DNA of 64,000 bases from Gigaspora margarita. Lineage: Eukaryota > Glomeromycota > Glomeromycetes > Diversisporales > Gigasporaceae. The notes under the pieces were generated by a model. It saw only the letters and a program-made list of their open reading frames with translations, searched no databases and was not told the DNA's origin. Of the stretch, positions 48,701-59,767 are shown piece after piece. Numbering within the stretch: the first letter of the stretch is position 1; every line of letters begins with the position of its first letter. The DNA lies in assembly GCA_009809945.1 (NCBI GenBank), contig WTPW01000150.1, positions 563,840 to 627,839 on the forward strand, read 5' to 3'. The position numbers and the translations under genes were made by a program.

Positions 48701-50400
48701 ATTTACCATTTTTTGCAGCTTCAATAAGTAAATGCTTATTGCTTACATTTACAAACCCTTTTTCATCACTTTTTGAAATTATTATTAGATCCTTTAACAT
48801 GTAGCCTGGCTTTAATGATTTTACAATGTTCGAAAGATGAGTAGGTGACAAGTGATCAGATAAATGCCCTATATTGAGATTAGCATGAATCTGTGAAGGT
48901 TCCAAAGATAATGTTATAACGTCTTCTTTAATTCTTATTATATTGCCTTTGACCAGCTAAATATAATAATGTAAAATATATAATTAATAAGTAAATGAGC
49001 AAATGAGCAAATGAGCAAATAACAAATAAAAATAACAACCTCTCCTAATTGAACACCAATCGGAAATACATTTCTAGATTGTTCAAGTTGAAGAATATGT
49101 GGTTCAAGGGACAACCTAATTGTTTTTGCTTCATTTGAGAACGATACATAAACAATCCTTGCAGTTATTTCATCACCCTCATTAAAGACCTTACGTAGAT
49201 CCTGAGCATTTGAAGTCACTACTTTCCCAAGGTGTAACAAATCAATTTCACACTTTATTCCGTTGTATTTACAAATTAAGCCATTAGTGAGTACTTGATC
49301 AATGCGCACCTTGATCAAATTTCCAGGAGCAAGAGAACTTATACTTTTTACAAATTTATCAGACAAGGTCGCAGTTGAAACAATATCCGGATTGACAGTT
49401 ACTTGAATTATTAAATTTTTATCAGCTGCGCTGATGACACAAACATTTAATAATTGACCCACAATAAGTGGACGACCATCATTGAACTTTGATTCATAAT
49501 GTGAGGCTTCTTTATTGTGCAGAAAAACATTTATTCCATTCATTCCAATTGAGAGAACATAGCCATGATCTTCTTTACTTTCAACGGACGCAGATAATAT
49601 CTATAAAAAATTCACATATTTACTCCACTATAAAATTAAATGAATAATAATTAAATAAAAATAGTGCATTACCATGCCTTTAGAAATGTCAGTAGAGACA
49701 ATATCGCAATTAACAAGTTTCGGAATCAAATTTAATTCAATTTGTTTATTTTTTATTTTATCGTCATTATTTTCTAGTCGAGTAATAACACATCGAACCC
49801 ATTGACCAACTTTAAATAATTTTGATAATTCTGGTAATTGATCTTCGTCATCTTCTTCGTCATCATCATCATTATAATTCATATCAGCGATATCTGCAGC
49901 TTTCTTGGATAACTGCTCAGAAATGCTTGTAATAGTAACAATGCCTTTCAACTGGTTTGGAAGAGATATAATCATATCCAGAGCATTTATTTTCGTAATT
50001 TGTCCTAGACAATGTGCTCCAACAATCAATTTCTGTAATAAAAAAAAAAAAAAAAAAAAAATTAAATTACCAATACGAAAACGCATGCACCTTAATTGTT
50101 TACCTTAAAACTAAGAGTTTCAACAATATCATCGTGTTTATTATGATGTTTATTATTTTGTGGTGAACTGGAAATATTTTTACTATCAGCAGCCTGAGTG
50201 GACTCAGGCTTCAATACAGAAGACTTTCTCTTCTTTTTTGCAGGTTTTTCTGTTTCAAGGACCTATTATTTAAGAAAAATTAAAATCGAAATGGCAATTG
50301 AAAAATAAAGTAATAATTATATAAAGCTTACATCAAAAAGGTCCTCCTTATTAATTCTTTCTGCTTTGCTTTTTCTTGAGGAAGCCTGCATAATTTTCAT
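45767..50400 (-). CDS. RRP5: rRNA biogenesis protein RRP5 (11 exons, 1263 residues)
   Basis: Exons (right to left): 50332-50400, 50104-50262, 49673-50032, 49040-49600, 48579-48956, 47966-48481, 47279-47899, 46562-47212, 46337-46490, 46002-46167, 45767-45923. All ten introns are GT-AG and the frame is open throughout. RRP5 is a nucleolar RNA-binding scaffold needed for processing both small- and large-subunit pre-rRNA. The N-terminus is basic ([10 protein letters not shown]). S1-type RNA-binding modules follow, about eight recognisable, for example [16 protein letters not shown] (near 80), [20 protein letters not shown] and [20 protein letters not shown] (near 785). After a Lys-rich linker the C-terminal third has HAT/TPR-like repeats ([66 protein letters not shown]). 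Yeast RRP5 has about 1730 residues and 12 S1 modules, so this copy seems to lack some middle S1 units between exons 4 and 5. Confidence 0.93.
46240..46320. mobile_element. 81-bp hAT-like MITE in an RRP5 intron
   Basis: Ends TAGGGACTGGCAAAAATTTGG and CCAAATTTTTACTGGTCCCTG; the flanks CATAAACT (46232-46239) and CATGAACT (46321-46328) form an 8-bp duplication with one mismatch. It ends 16 bp before exon 9's splice donor. Related copies are at 59641-59720 and 59768-59851. Confidence 0.85.
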
Positions 50401-50640
50401 AAACCTGAATTGAATCTAAATTTCTAAAAAAAATTTTTTTTTTATCTTCGAAATTTGTTTTAATTGGTCAACATTAAAAAAATCTAAAATGATCGACAAT
50501 ATAAATCGACAAATAATTTAACGAGATTTATGAAAATTATGCTGATGAGTTTTAATTTGGCCTGAGAAAAAATTGATAATCTGTATTTCTATTGGCTAAT
50601 TTAAAAAGAAATTCTGATAATCAAACCGGGCAACCTCCCT
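50401..50640. promoter_or_regulatory. Presumed RRP5 upstream region
   Basis: About 240 bp of AT-rich DNA between the RRP5 start codon and a tRNA-like relic. No TATA box or named motif could be singled out. Confidence 0.3.
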
Positions 50641-50740
50641 TATGGGCTAGGGAGTATGGCACACAGCCGGATTCGAACCTGCGACGAATTACGATAATCT
50701 ACGTGCGGACCCGCGCTCTAACCGTTACTTCATATCAGAA
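50641..50740 (-). repeat. tRNA-like relic (SINE head or tRNA pseudogene)
   Basis: On the minus strand it reads GGTTAGAGCGC, as in a tRNA D arm, then GCAGGTTCGAATCCGGC, an exact B box with T arm, then TGTGTGCC as an acceptor 3' half. The matching 5' half is not present and the anticodon arm does not fold well, so it is not a working tRNA gene. The following CTCCCTAGCCC...GGGAGG hairpin may be element tail. Confidence 0.5.
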
Positions 50741-50789
50741 TAGAAGTATGATTTTTTGCAAAATGTAATCCCTATAAACCATAAAAGTA

Positions 50790-50876
50790 TTTATTGCACG
50801 GGTCCTATGTAACAACCCCTGCTTTTTTCATTTACTTATTGACACGGGGTTGTTACGTCAGACACCGTGCAATAAG
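50790..50876. mobile_element. Short inverted-repeat element, 87 bp
   Basis: TTTATTGCACGGGTCCTATG with AACAACCCC pairs with GGGGTTGTTACGTCAGACACCGTGCAATAA. A CTTTTTT spacer sits in the centre. No clear target duplication. Confidence 0.55.
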
Positions 50877-51079
50877 CACTCACGGTTATTTAAATCCTGT
50901 GCCTTCGGCACGGAATATGAACCCATGATGTAACTGGATATTCACTACAACCCATACAATAACTATAAAGAATATGTATGCACGTATGTTAGATCCACCG
51001 ATTTGATTTTTAGGGATAGAGAATTACGCTTAACCGGGGGAATTTCCCCCTTTTTTTTGTTTCTTTTTTTTTTTTAGTT

Positions 51080-51800
51080 TGCGTACTCTTATTACATTAT
51101 TTGTTTTTCTTTGGTTTTTCTTTTTCGTTGTATGTTGGCGACGTCATCTGGAGTCGTTGTATGTCGGCGTGGAATCGTCGTATACTTAGGTGCCTTTGCT
51201 TGGATTCGTCGTATGTTGGTGCTGTCGNCTGGCCTTCGCTTAAGGTCGTCGCATATTTGGTGCCCTCGTCGTATGCCGTGCTTTCGCTGCATGTAAGTAT
51301 CTTCATTTCTGAAGTCGCCGTTAATTTTGCGNTTTGTTTATTTTATTCTCTACTAATCACTTGTATGTTTCCTTTTTAGTAATTGTTGATTTGTCACCAC
51401 TAGGTTGATNTCTTGGTGCTGTAGCTTGGTTTCGTCGTATGTTGGTGCCTCNTCATTCTCAGTGGCGCCGCTAATTTTGAGTTGCTATTTTTGACGTCAC
51501 TACTGATATTTGCGCCGCTTTTGCTTATTTCGATTCTTTACCAATTGCCTATTGTTTTCTCTTTAGTCGTCGTTGATTCGTCGCCGTTGAGTCTGTATCT
51601 TAACATTGTCATGGTTAATTACATATTTCTTTAGAGTCGTCGCTTTAGTGCCGTTGTTACTGGGATAATAAGGATAAATTGGGGAGTTAGGGTAAAGTAA
51701 ATGGGACGCGGGTTAGAGGTTAGGGTAAGGGTAGGTGGGAACGCGAATTAGAGGTTAGGATGGACGCGTTAGAGGTTAGGTAATGTGCTTAGAAAAAATT
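51080..51800. repeat. TCGTCG-rich degenerate repeat block, then GGTTAGAGG repeats
   Basis: The words TCGTCGTATGTTGGTG, GTCGTCG and GCCGTT recur with variable spacing between 51125 and 51650, interleaved with intron-like pieces (GCATGTAAGTATC, TTTCCTTTTTAG, CTCTTTAG). Four ambiguous bases fall within 230 bp (51229-51452). From 51680 to 51785 GGTTAGAGGTTAGG units follow. ORFs on both strands are repeat products. Probably part of an uncharacterised repetitive element. Confidence 0.5.
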
Positions 51801-52244
51801 AGTGGTAAGCGATGATATTCGTTACCCGAAACACTTACCCATTATCTGTTATATATCATGTATATTACGAACATAATAAATATGATTTAATAATAAGGGT
51901 TTCACTATAAAGAGTTGATTTAAGTGATTAAGAAGTAAGAAGTATCAAGTTATGCGTAGCTTATATTAGAATAGAATCTTTGTAAATTTAGAAACAGTAT
52001 AATTTAATTCTAAGTACACATAAGTTGAAATAGAATTTTAAATTTATTCAAACTTTTAATAGTTGAGTAATTGTATATAAATTTTAGAAAAAAACAAATA
52101 TATGCTTAAATAGTAAACATTCATAAACTTAAATACTTAGAGTATAGATGTTTATTATACTTATATACTAAATTAAATTATAGTCGATAAAAAAATTTCT
52201 AGACTTAGTCGAGTCGATATTTTAGATACAACTTAGTCGACTTA
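51801..52244. other. AT-rich intergenic DNA with TCGACTTAG words
   Basis: No gene. Near 52200-52240 the sequence TAGTCGA/TCGACTAA repeats and forms the target of the Harbinger-like insertion that follows. Confidence 0.35.
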
Positions 52245-52923
52245 GGTCGTTCTCAAGCACCTCAATCAATGGATCGGAGGCAAATTTTTAATTAGTCGGA
52301 AAACGAATAAATGAATCAAGGGAGTTACCATTTCGATGAGAAAATCAGTGAGATTCAGACCACCTTTTTTCTTCAAAAATTTACAATTGATAAAGGTTGC
52401 TCAAGCACTACTCTTATATTTTTTTTAATAAACAATGAATTCTCAACAAATTTATGACCGATTCAAAAAAATTGCTATTTATTTTTAATGTTAGAAGTTT
52501 TTAAACAAATAGATACTTTGATACGAATGTAGTAAATACAATACATCTCTTAACATTTAACCAAACCATAATGAATACTATTATTCCATTCTTCTCTTAT
52601 CTAAATTTAAAAGCTCCTCAACAAGGAAGGCCCAAACCTGATGGGCTTTGGGTAGACGTTTTCCTGTATTTAACAGATAATGAAGGCTATAACTCATTTC
52701 GAAAACATTTTCGTATTACCTACGCTACTTTCGATGCAAAGCAACTGCATAGAAATTTTTTTATTGGATTTTTTAGACGTTTTAGGTGGCATTATGAAGA
52801 TCACGGAAAATAGAAAAGAGAATGCTCAAGCATTTGATTCTATTAATATCATCATTGATTGTGATGCTTGAGCGTCATCACGATCATTATTGAATCAATT
52901 GATTGAGATGCTTGAGAACACCC
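52245..52923 (+). mobile_element. PIF/Harbinger-like deletion derivative
   Basis: The left end GGTCGTTCTCAAGCACCTCAATC and the right end GATTGAGATGCTTGAGAACACCC are complementary, with TTA at 52242-52244 and 52924-52926, the 3-bp duplication expected of PIF/Harbinger. The interior codes for a fragment MNTIIPFFSYLNLKAPQQGR...YNSFRKHFRITYATFD, like the N-terminal region of Harbinger nuclease proteins, then stops. No catalytic domain remains. Confidence 0.75.
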
Positions 52924-53108
52924 TTAATCGACTAAAAATTAAAGATCAATTTATTTTCTTATATATTGCAAATAATAAAATTTATTAACTATATATTACT
53001 TATTAAATATTTTTCTTACATCTTAAAAATTTAAATACTTGTATTTTATGTTGAATTAGTGTCTAACATCCGAAAATTACTGTTTTATATATTAAAATAT
53101 TTATTTAT

Positions 53109-54272
53109 ATTCAAGCACCTCACTCGGGGCAAATTTTTAATAGTCGGAAATTGAATAAATTAATTAAATGAGCTGCCATTTCGATGAACAAATCAGCAAG
53201 CTACAAACCACCTTTTTTCGTCAAAAATTTGTCATTGATAAAGATCACTCAAGCATTACTTTATATTCAAACATAATAATAAACAATAAATTCTCACTAA
53301 GTTTCTATCGGACCCAAAAAGTAACCATTTTATTGTTAATGCTCGAAGCTTTTAAAACAAATAATCAATGCCTTGATACGAACATAATAAATACAACACA
53401 TCTTTTAAAATAATAATAATAATAATAACATAAAAAAAAATTTTATCTTGTTGCTATAAAGCAACTTTCGCTAGTGATTCGATAAATTGATTCTATTGTT
53501 GTTGCAACAAAAAATTTAAATTAGTATAATCATTAAAAGGAGAAGCCGATGCAACTTAAGTTGAAGCTTCGGCAGTCAGTTGAATAGAATTTTTTTTATT
53601 GGATTTTTTTAGCTGTTTTGGGTGGCATAGTGAAGATCACGAACAAAAGAAAAAGAGTATGCTCAAGCGCATTTAATTATGTTAATATCGTCATTGATTG
53701 TGATGCTTGAGCCACCTAAAACGTCTAAAAAATCCAATAAAAAAATTTCTATGCAGTTGCACTAAAAGCAGGTTGGTTTTCTAATCGTGAAACAATTGTA
53801 TCGAAAGTAGCGTAGGTAATACAAAAATGTTTTCAAAATGAGTTATAGCCTTCGTTATCTGTTAAATACGGGAAAACGTCTACCCAAAACCCATCAGGTT
53901 TGGGCCTTCCTTGCTGAGGAGCTTTTAAATTTAGATAAGAGAAGAATGGAATAATAGTATTCATTATGGTTTGGTTAAATTTTAAGAGATGTATTGTATT
54001 TACTACATTCGTATCAAAGTATCTATTTGTTTTAAAAACTTCTAACATTAAAAATAAAATAGTGATTTTTTTGGATCGGTCATAAATTTGTTGAGAATTC
54101 ATTGTTTATTAAAAAAATGTAAGAGTAGTGCTTGAGCGACCTTTATCAATTGTAAATTTTTGGAGAAAAAAGGTGGTCTGCATCTCACTGATTTTCTCAT
54201 CGATTTATTCGTTTTCCGACTAATTAAAAATTTGCCTCCGATCCATTGATTGAGGTGCTTGAGAACACCCTA
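53109..54272. mobile_element. Rearranged Harbinger-like element (two opposed half copies)
   Basis: The left half (53109-53410) is a diverged forward copy of 52260-52560. The right half (about 53700-54272) is a reverse copy of nearly the whole 52245-52820 unit, ending TTGATTGAGGTGCTTGAGAACACCC followed by TAA. The reverse ORF (53833-54102) preserves GRPKPDGFWVDVFPYLTDN. The AT-rich middle with (AAT)n shows the joint. With the element at 52245 this forms a large inverted repeat. Confidence 0.65.
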
Positions 54273-55736
54273 AGTCGACTAATACTATATCGATTTGAAC
54301 ACTATATTTGTGTTTATTTGATTTATTTTCATACTTTTAAAGCCAATATTTTCTTATACGCATATTTTTATATTAGAACTTTGACGAAATGTTATCAATT
54401 TGATCTGAAAATTATAATTTATAAACATTATAAAAGTAAAAGAATACAAATATTTTTTGAATTCAAAATGATAATATTAAAAGCAAAGGTTATGAAAAAA
54501 ATAGCAAGAACATTGATTCGAGTAAAGTTAAAAAATGGTGTTTTTCATTCTATTAAAACTTGTTATTATTAGAATTTTTTAATTGGCGCAAATTACTTGG
54601 GTTGATTAATGCGTCAATGTGTAGTTGGGGAGAAATTGAGAAATTAGTAAACCCAGATACTAAAGCAATATTTGGCTAAGCATATGAATTTACCAAAGCA
54701 GGTTGGGATACTTAACTTACGTTAGATCTTTTTGATATTATTCCGATCAGCTTAGTAATCCAAAAAAAATATATATAGACTACAATCTGTTATATAAAGA
54801 CATTCTGTTCGACTAGCGAAAAAATTTTTGAGCGGTAAGCAGTCTCATCTTGCTAGTCTGTTCGCGCGCTGAGCATAGCGCTCCATGCTACAATGAGTAC
54901 TTTTTACAATCGTTTTTTACTCGTATAATAAGACTTATCCAAAAATAACTCGTAAACTTCCAAAAATTTATTAATCGATTTCATATATCGTGATTAAAAA
55001 GGAAATTACTCTTACAAAATTACCACCACCGCTGCACAAACTTTATACCCCTTATATCCTCCTCATATATCCTATAATAATCACCGTGTTAATATAAAGG
55101 TGTAGATTCCTCAATTCCTCCCCAAGAGCTGATAAATGCGTAGCTCAAGTTAAGAAAAAAAAAGCAAGATAAAAGGTAGATAAAGGTAAGATAATGGTAG
55201 GATAAAGATAGAATAAAAAACGGGAGGAATAACCATTGAAATAATCTTTTACAATACCCATCAACAACATACGACTAACTACTGAACTATATCTGATATC
55301 CAACCCTGATTATTATGTTCTTAATGGGCACGAAATTAATTACCAAAAAAAAGTTACAAGAAAATTCTTTCACAACTAGTAACAATAATCATAGGCAAAA
55401 AAACATTATATAGTAAAAAGAAATTAGATAATAACCTTAAAAGAATACCTAGAGAGAACGCATATAAAACGCCAAAAGAACCAAGGAAACACTTGTAAAA
55501 TGCCGAAATAACACCGCAAGAAGTATTTGTAAAATACAAAAAGAATTAGATAAAAAAAATTTTGGACAAAGTAATACCAAAAAAAACACTAAAAAGTCGA
55601 ATAAATAATCACATCTGACCGAATCACGTCAGGTTTCTGTGAAATATCTATATGGAATATAAAGATACCATTAATAGTTTCGTGTCGCAGGCTAAAACTC
55701 TATTTACTCTATTTAGAGAAAAAATTACGTTTTATC
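54273..55736. other. Intergenic DNA, no recognised gene
   Basis: ORFs at 54246-54572 (plus) and 55354-55539 (minus) have no motif. Around 54830-54895 there is a less AT-rich patch with GCGCGCTGAGC. The 55020-55330 stretch is A-rich with CTCCTC words. Confidence 0.35.
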
Positions 55737-56093
55737 TTAAGGCAAATATCTTTTTTTTTTCTTGTGTGATTTATATCTGACATCATATTTGACAAGAAAA
55801 CTGGTTGAAGCCCCGAATTCTGAATCACTTATCATACGTCTCAATCGTTTACCTGATCGTTTACTAACTATTATTTCCTTTTGTAGAAGTTCATTTATCG
55901 GTGCTTCTATCATTTTTTCATATGGGCAGGCTTTTTCATGAGATCTTAACGGTCTTGGAACGCGATTTCTTGGCGCGGGGTTTGGTAAGGTCATGTGGTG
56001 CAGAAAATTCGTGGAACGATTTTGGCCGGTTTTACCTCTAACACTACGCAATAGGTGGTTGTAGATTCTCGCTGCCATCAATTTTTCGAGCAA
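55737..56093 (-). CDS. Hypothetical basic protein, 118 residues
   Basis: The ORF begins MLEKLMAARIYNHLLRSVRG and continues with a Pro/Arg-rich part (NPAPRNRVPRPLRSHEK) and a Lys-rich end. Its base composition is less AT-rich than the surroundings and it is free of stops for 118 codons, so it may be coding, perhaps one exon of a gene whose other exons I cannot see. No domain, signal peptide or membrane segment is visible. It could equally be an old gene fragment. Confidence 0.35.
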   Translation of the reverse strand: MLEKLMAARIYNHLLRSVRGKTGQNRSTNFLHHMTLPNPAPRNRVPRPLRSHEKACPYEKMIEAPINELLQKEIIVSKRSGKRLRRMISDSEFGASTSFLVKYDVRYKSHKKKKRYLP

Positions 56094-56454
56094 AGTATAT
56101 AGGAAACGACAGCTATTTTACTATACCACTGTTCATTGTCTGAATATCTTTCTTGTTAATCAAAATTAGAGAAATTTAATATGGATCAGAAACGATACTT
56201 TTATGGATTTAAACCTTTTCCTGACAGGATTGACTAACGCTAATACAAGAAATTATGTGTTGCAATAACATCTATCGAGATGTCACACTATAGATTTTTT
56301 TATTATATAAATTTATATTAAAAACATATAAAATTACTATATAACTTTAAAGCCAAGCTTCTTTTGGATTTACAAACCAATTATTTTCAAATTTTGAGAT
56401 TAAGTTGATAGGACTCTTCAAAACTTTTCTCTTAATGATATAAATTCTCGGCTG

Positions 56455-56738
56455 TGTACTAGACCCGAGTTTATGGTAGGTTTTACAGCTGTTCTCAAAA
56501 ATTTGGCCGGCATTAATTCAAACGAATCTGATGAACTTTTATCTCGGGTATATTAGCTTTTGATTTCAGATATGATTGATATAACAAAGGTTTTTTATAT
56601 ATCGATCATACCCGAAAGCAAAAATTTATATGCCCGAGATAAAAGTTTATCAGATTCGGCTGAATTAATGCTGGCCAAATTTTTGTCAGTTGTCCCAGAA
56701 TTTATGAGAACAGCTAGATTGTAAGAACCCGAGTCTTG
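56455..56738. mobile_element. Palindromic element of about 280 bp
   Basis: Arms of about 130 bp: AGACCCGAGTTTATGG, CAGCTGTTCTCA, AAAATTTGGCCGGCATTAATTC, GATAAAAGTT-type words, and their complements, with the axis near 56597 (GATATAACAAAGG region). Arms are about 85% alike. It is non-coding. Confidence 0.7.
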
Positions 56739-56799
56739 TGAAAAAGCGTTAGCAGTGGCAATCTTAAAATTTTAGAGTTGTTTGTGATTAAAATAGAGT

Positions 56800-57055
56800 C
56801 TGGTTTTAGGATTATGATTAGAATCAGGTTTTGGAGTTAGGATTAGGATTAGAATTGAAAAAATAGAATTAGGGATAGAAATAAGTAAATTGGATTTTGA
56901 ATTGGAGTTAGGGTTAGAAATAAATAAGACCTTGAATTGGGTTAGGGCTAGAATGAATAAGACGGGTTATGGATTTGGTTATGGCCACGAATGGTAAAAC
57001 GGAATTTAGGGTTAGGAATAGGTTAAGATAAATTAGAACGTATTATTAGTATTTA
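56800..57055. repeat. Degenerate TTAGG-type G-rich repeats
   Basis: GTTAGGATTAGGATTAG, GAGTTAGGGTTAG, GGGTTAGGG and TTAGGGTTAGGAATAGG recur with many substitutions. They resemble fungal telomere repeats TTAGGG but are too degenerate to be a telomere. Confidence 0.6.
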
Positions 57056-57124
57056 AGCTAGTGAACATTTATATAAAATAAATAAATAAAATTAAAAAAT
57101 TATATTAGCCCGTACAAATTTAAT

Positions 57125-57266
57125 TACTTGGTTTTCATAACATGAAACTTTTAAATAGATCCGACCGACCGGCTTTTTTTTTAAATTTCATACATTATTA
57201 ATGCATATAAAAAAATTTTTTTAAAAAGTTTCCAAATTTTGACCTTGCCAGGTTATGAAAACCAAT
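57125..57266. mobile_element. Short inverted-repeat element with TTGGTTTTCATAAC ends
   Basis: TTGGTTTTCATAACATGAAAC pairs with TTATGAAAACCAA across an AT-rich centre. The words ATGTTATGAAAACCAG and GCCGGGTCT near 5770-5810 suggest a second, broken copy. Confidence 0.5.
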
Positions 57267-57288
57267 TAATTAATTTTGCATGGCCTTA

Positions 57289-57440
57289 TACAGTCAGACC
57301 TCCCTAAGTGCACCCCTTCGGGACCATAGGAAAAAAATTAAAAAGTGTGCACTTAGAGAGGGTGTGCATTTATAGAGAGCAAATTATATAGAGCTCTTAT
57401 AAGTTGGGACCGTGCACTTAGAGAGAATTTACATAATCCG
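57289..57440. mobile_element. pogo/Tc1-like terminal fragments
   Basis: TACAGTCAGACCTCCCTAAG followed by TGCACCCC, and GTGCACTTAGAGAGGGTG with GTGCACTTAGAGAG later, are related to the element at 38573. The far end is not clearly defined. Confidence 0.45.
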
Positions 57441-57789
57441 TGCAGTAGATTATATATATTTTTATATCATGTGATGCGTTATGTATACTTTTAGGCGTAT
57501 ATATGTGTATAACTTCTGAAACTAAAAAATCAGAGTATTGCTAACTTACACCCGGGGTGATAACGCTAGTTATATGATAGCTTAGTTAAACATCACGGTA
57601 TAACGCGCTTGACTCATGAGAAGACATTCATATGATTGGCATGAATGACAATTGACTAATCAAATCGCCGAATTTTAATTGATTAAATTTATATATTAAA
57701 CAAGTTGGTTGATCAGATCTTACGTTCATATTAAAGGATTCGCAGGATTTAGAACGTTTGAACCAAAGTGTCAAGAAAAAAAATTTATT

Positions 57790-57998
57790 GTCGCGGCTGA
57801 AGCTGGAAATGGCTGAAGCTGGAAATTAGAGGTCTCGATTTAAAACTATAAGCCCTGCTAAAATCCAACTATACTCTTTTATTATAAACCCTAACCCTAA
57901 ATTCTAATCTAACTATATGCATTCCAAAATTTTTTGTAAATTTCATATTAAAATATTTAAAATTTCCAGCTTCAGCCATTTCCAGCTTCAGCCACGAC
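57790..57998. mobile_element. MITE, family D, copy 2 (209 bp)
   Basis: Ends GTCGCGGCTGAAGCTGGAAA and the complement of GTCGTGGCTGAAGCTGGAAA; flanks ATTTATT at 57783-57789 and 57999-58005. The core TATAAACCCTAACCCTAAATT and CCTGCTAAAATCCA match the reverse complement of the copy at 7008. Confidence 0.9.
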
Positions 57999-58005
57999 AT
58001 TTATT

Positions 58006-58834
58006 TATACTGAATACTATATTATATAATCGGAAATTCTGCCTATATGTAATCCAGGTTACACTTGACGCACCCCTCTATGCACCTAACACTGAGTTAA
58101 AAATCGAAAAAGACCTCTGCTGTTTTGTATAGTTTTAGTTGACCAAGTGTACTAGGTTGTTTACTAAATAAAATACCAACTTTAATTGTCCGAAACATAT
58201 AGTGGAAGGCATTTAATATTTAGCACATATATCTTATACAGTGGTGATTATTTGTTTTGCATCACATGATCATTTTTTATAATAAAATATAGTAAAAATT
58301 GAGATTTTCACTCTATATAAAAATTCTTGAACCCAGTTTATACATATACAGTATACCAATAATTATGCTTACATGAGCAATTCAATAAAACCTACTATCG
58401 CTATTACTGTTTATTAAAGCAAATACATGAAATCTACATTTAAAAATATATAATTTTTGCATTATAATAATCTCCAATTATGCAATTTTTATTTACAATA
58501 CAGTTTTACATCGTCAAAAAAAAAAATCCACAGTATCTTTATTGCATCTATTGCTATTTATTAAGACTAATTATGACAATCATTTGCGACAATTGGCGAA
58601 AATAATTTAGAATATGCGGTTTTTGTTTTGGTAGACGGTCAAGCCCTATTGCAAAAAATTGATGAAATATTAGTGATTATTAAAAAAATACTATATATAT
58701 TAAATTATAAAAAAATTCAATTACCAGTTATGCATCTTTTGTTATTTTGCAACTACGACTGCTTTCATCTCCAGATCATGTCAGACGTGCGCCACCAAAA
58801 GACCCTTATGAAACTCCACGCGAACGACCAAACC
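58006..58834. other. Intergenic or possible plus-strand exon region
   Basis: Mostly AT-rich. At 58787-58860 the plus strand reads DHVRRAPPKDPYETPRERPN after a TTTCATCTCCAG acceptor-like sequence, so an exon on this strand is conceivable. It overlaps the 3' part of the minus-strand gene at 58835-59313, and only one of the two is likely real. No family was recognised. Confidence 0.3.
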
Positions 58835-59313
58835 TTACGTTTTCTTCAATTTTAAATGGTTATCTTTATCCAAAAAATTTTTACTTTTTTTTAATAAAGT
58901 GTCAGCCCGATAGGACCCCGAAATATACATAGATAGGTCAGGTTAATTATAGGGTTACTAAAAAAGGAAAGATCTGCAGAAAAAACTTCAAAAATAAGCA
59001 AAAAAATACTATAAATAGAAAGGATCTGCATAAAAAACCTCAAAAATAAGCAAACCCATACCTGACCTATCTATGTATATTTTGGGGTCCTGGCCCGATC
59101 CACTTCATCCCAGGTTACTGTTGCTTCATGTTGAAAGGCTCCAAGAAGGGTGTCACCATGACAATTCAAAAGAAACCTTTCATAATTTGCAGCTTTTTGG
59201 AACTTCTTGGCTCTGAAAGGTCAAACATATTAAAGACTGATGAGTAATTTGCTTTTAATATAAAGTACAAATAGAAACGAACAAAACTTACCTTCTTCAC
59301 CGATGAAACTCAT
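58835..59313 (-). pseudogene. Small spliced gene interrupted in an exon by MITE B
   Basis: Exon 1 (59292-59313) encodes MSFIGEE plus one base. An 81-bp GT-AG intron follows (GTAAGTTTTG...TTTCAGAG, 59211-59291). Exon 2 runs from 59210 (AKKFQKAANYERFLL, then CHGDTLLGAFQHEATVTWDE) to 59093, where a 181-bp family B element lies. Removing the element and one copy of its 7-bp duplication keeps the frame open through DTLLKKSKNFLDKDNH to a TAA at 58835, giving about 70 residues. The element adds 188 bp, so this allele is frameshifted. A GTAAGG over the stop could instead be a further donor. Function not recognised; the sequence is helix-rich and charged. Confidence 0.55.
58912..59092 (-). mobile_element. 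181-bp MITE, family B, copy 2
   Basis: Starts AGGACCCCGAAATATACATA and ends TATATTTTGGGGTCCTG; flanks GCCCGAT at 58905-58911 and 59093-59099. It aligns over its full length with the reverse complement of 4740-4920 with few differences, so this family probably moved fairly recently. Confidence 0.95.
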
Positions 59314-59640
59314 TTTTTACACAAAGAAAAATAATCGGTACTGAAAAAAAAAGCCAATAATTTAGAATAAGATAATATCTAGCAGCGAAAGCGAGAAATA
59401 AATTAATATACCAATTAAAGCAAGTAAGAAACCTTATATACGCTCATTGTTAAAGACGTGTAGTGTCACAGTCTTTCTAGTCCACTGTGCATTTCTTGGC
59501 TTCGACTTCTTGCAACGACAATATTTCAAGTCCTTATGTGCCCCAACCACGCACACAAGAGTTGTGACTATCGATTTTGTTGTATTTTTCTTTTTTTTGT
59601 ACGTTCCTTATACTTCTGTACTTGCTAATGGACTCCAGAT

Positions 59641-59720
59641 CAGAGCCATGTAAAAATTTGGATATTATTTATAGAATTTGTAAATCATATAAATAATATC
59701 CAAATTTTTACGTGGCCCTG
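59641..59720. mobile_element. 80-bp hAT-like MITE, copy 2
   Basis: CAGAGCCATGTAAAAATTTGG and CCAAATTTTTACGTGGCCCTG; flanks CTCCAGAT (59633-59640) and CTCCGGAT (59721-59728). Confidence 0.85.
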
Positions 59721-59767
59721 CTCCGGATTTACATTATAAACAAAACACATTTGTTTTGACTATCACG

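Noticed and set aside
50641..50740. Functional tRNA gene on the minus strand
   Set aside because: The B box and D-arm half are good, but the 5' acceptor strand is missing and the anticodon arm does not pair; kept as a relic.
56800..57055. Telomere or chromosome end
   Set aside because: The TTAGG words are highly degenerate and ordinary sequence continues on both sides.
58747..58932. Plus-strand ORF with a Pro-rich APPKDPYETPRERP segment as a firm gene
   Set aside because: It runs into the family B element and overlaps the better supported minus-strand exon; mentioned only as an alternative.
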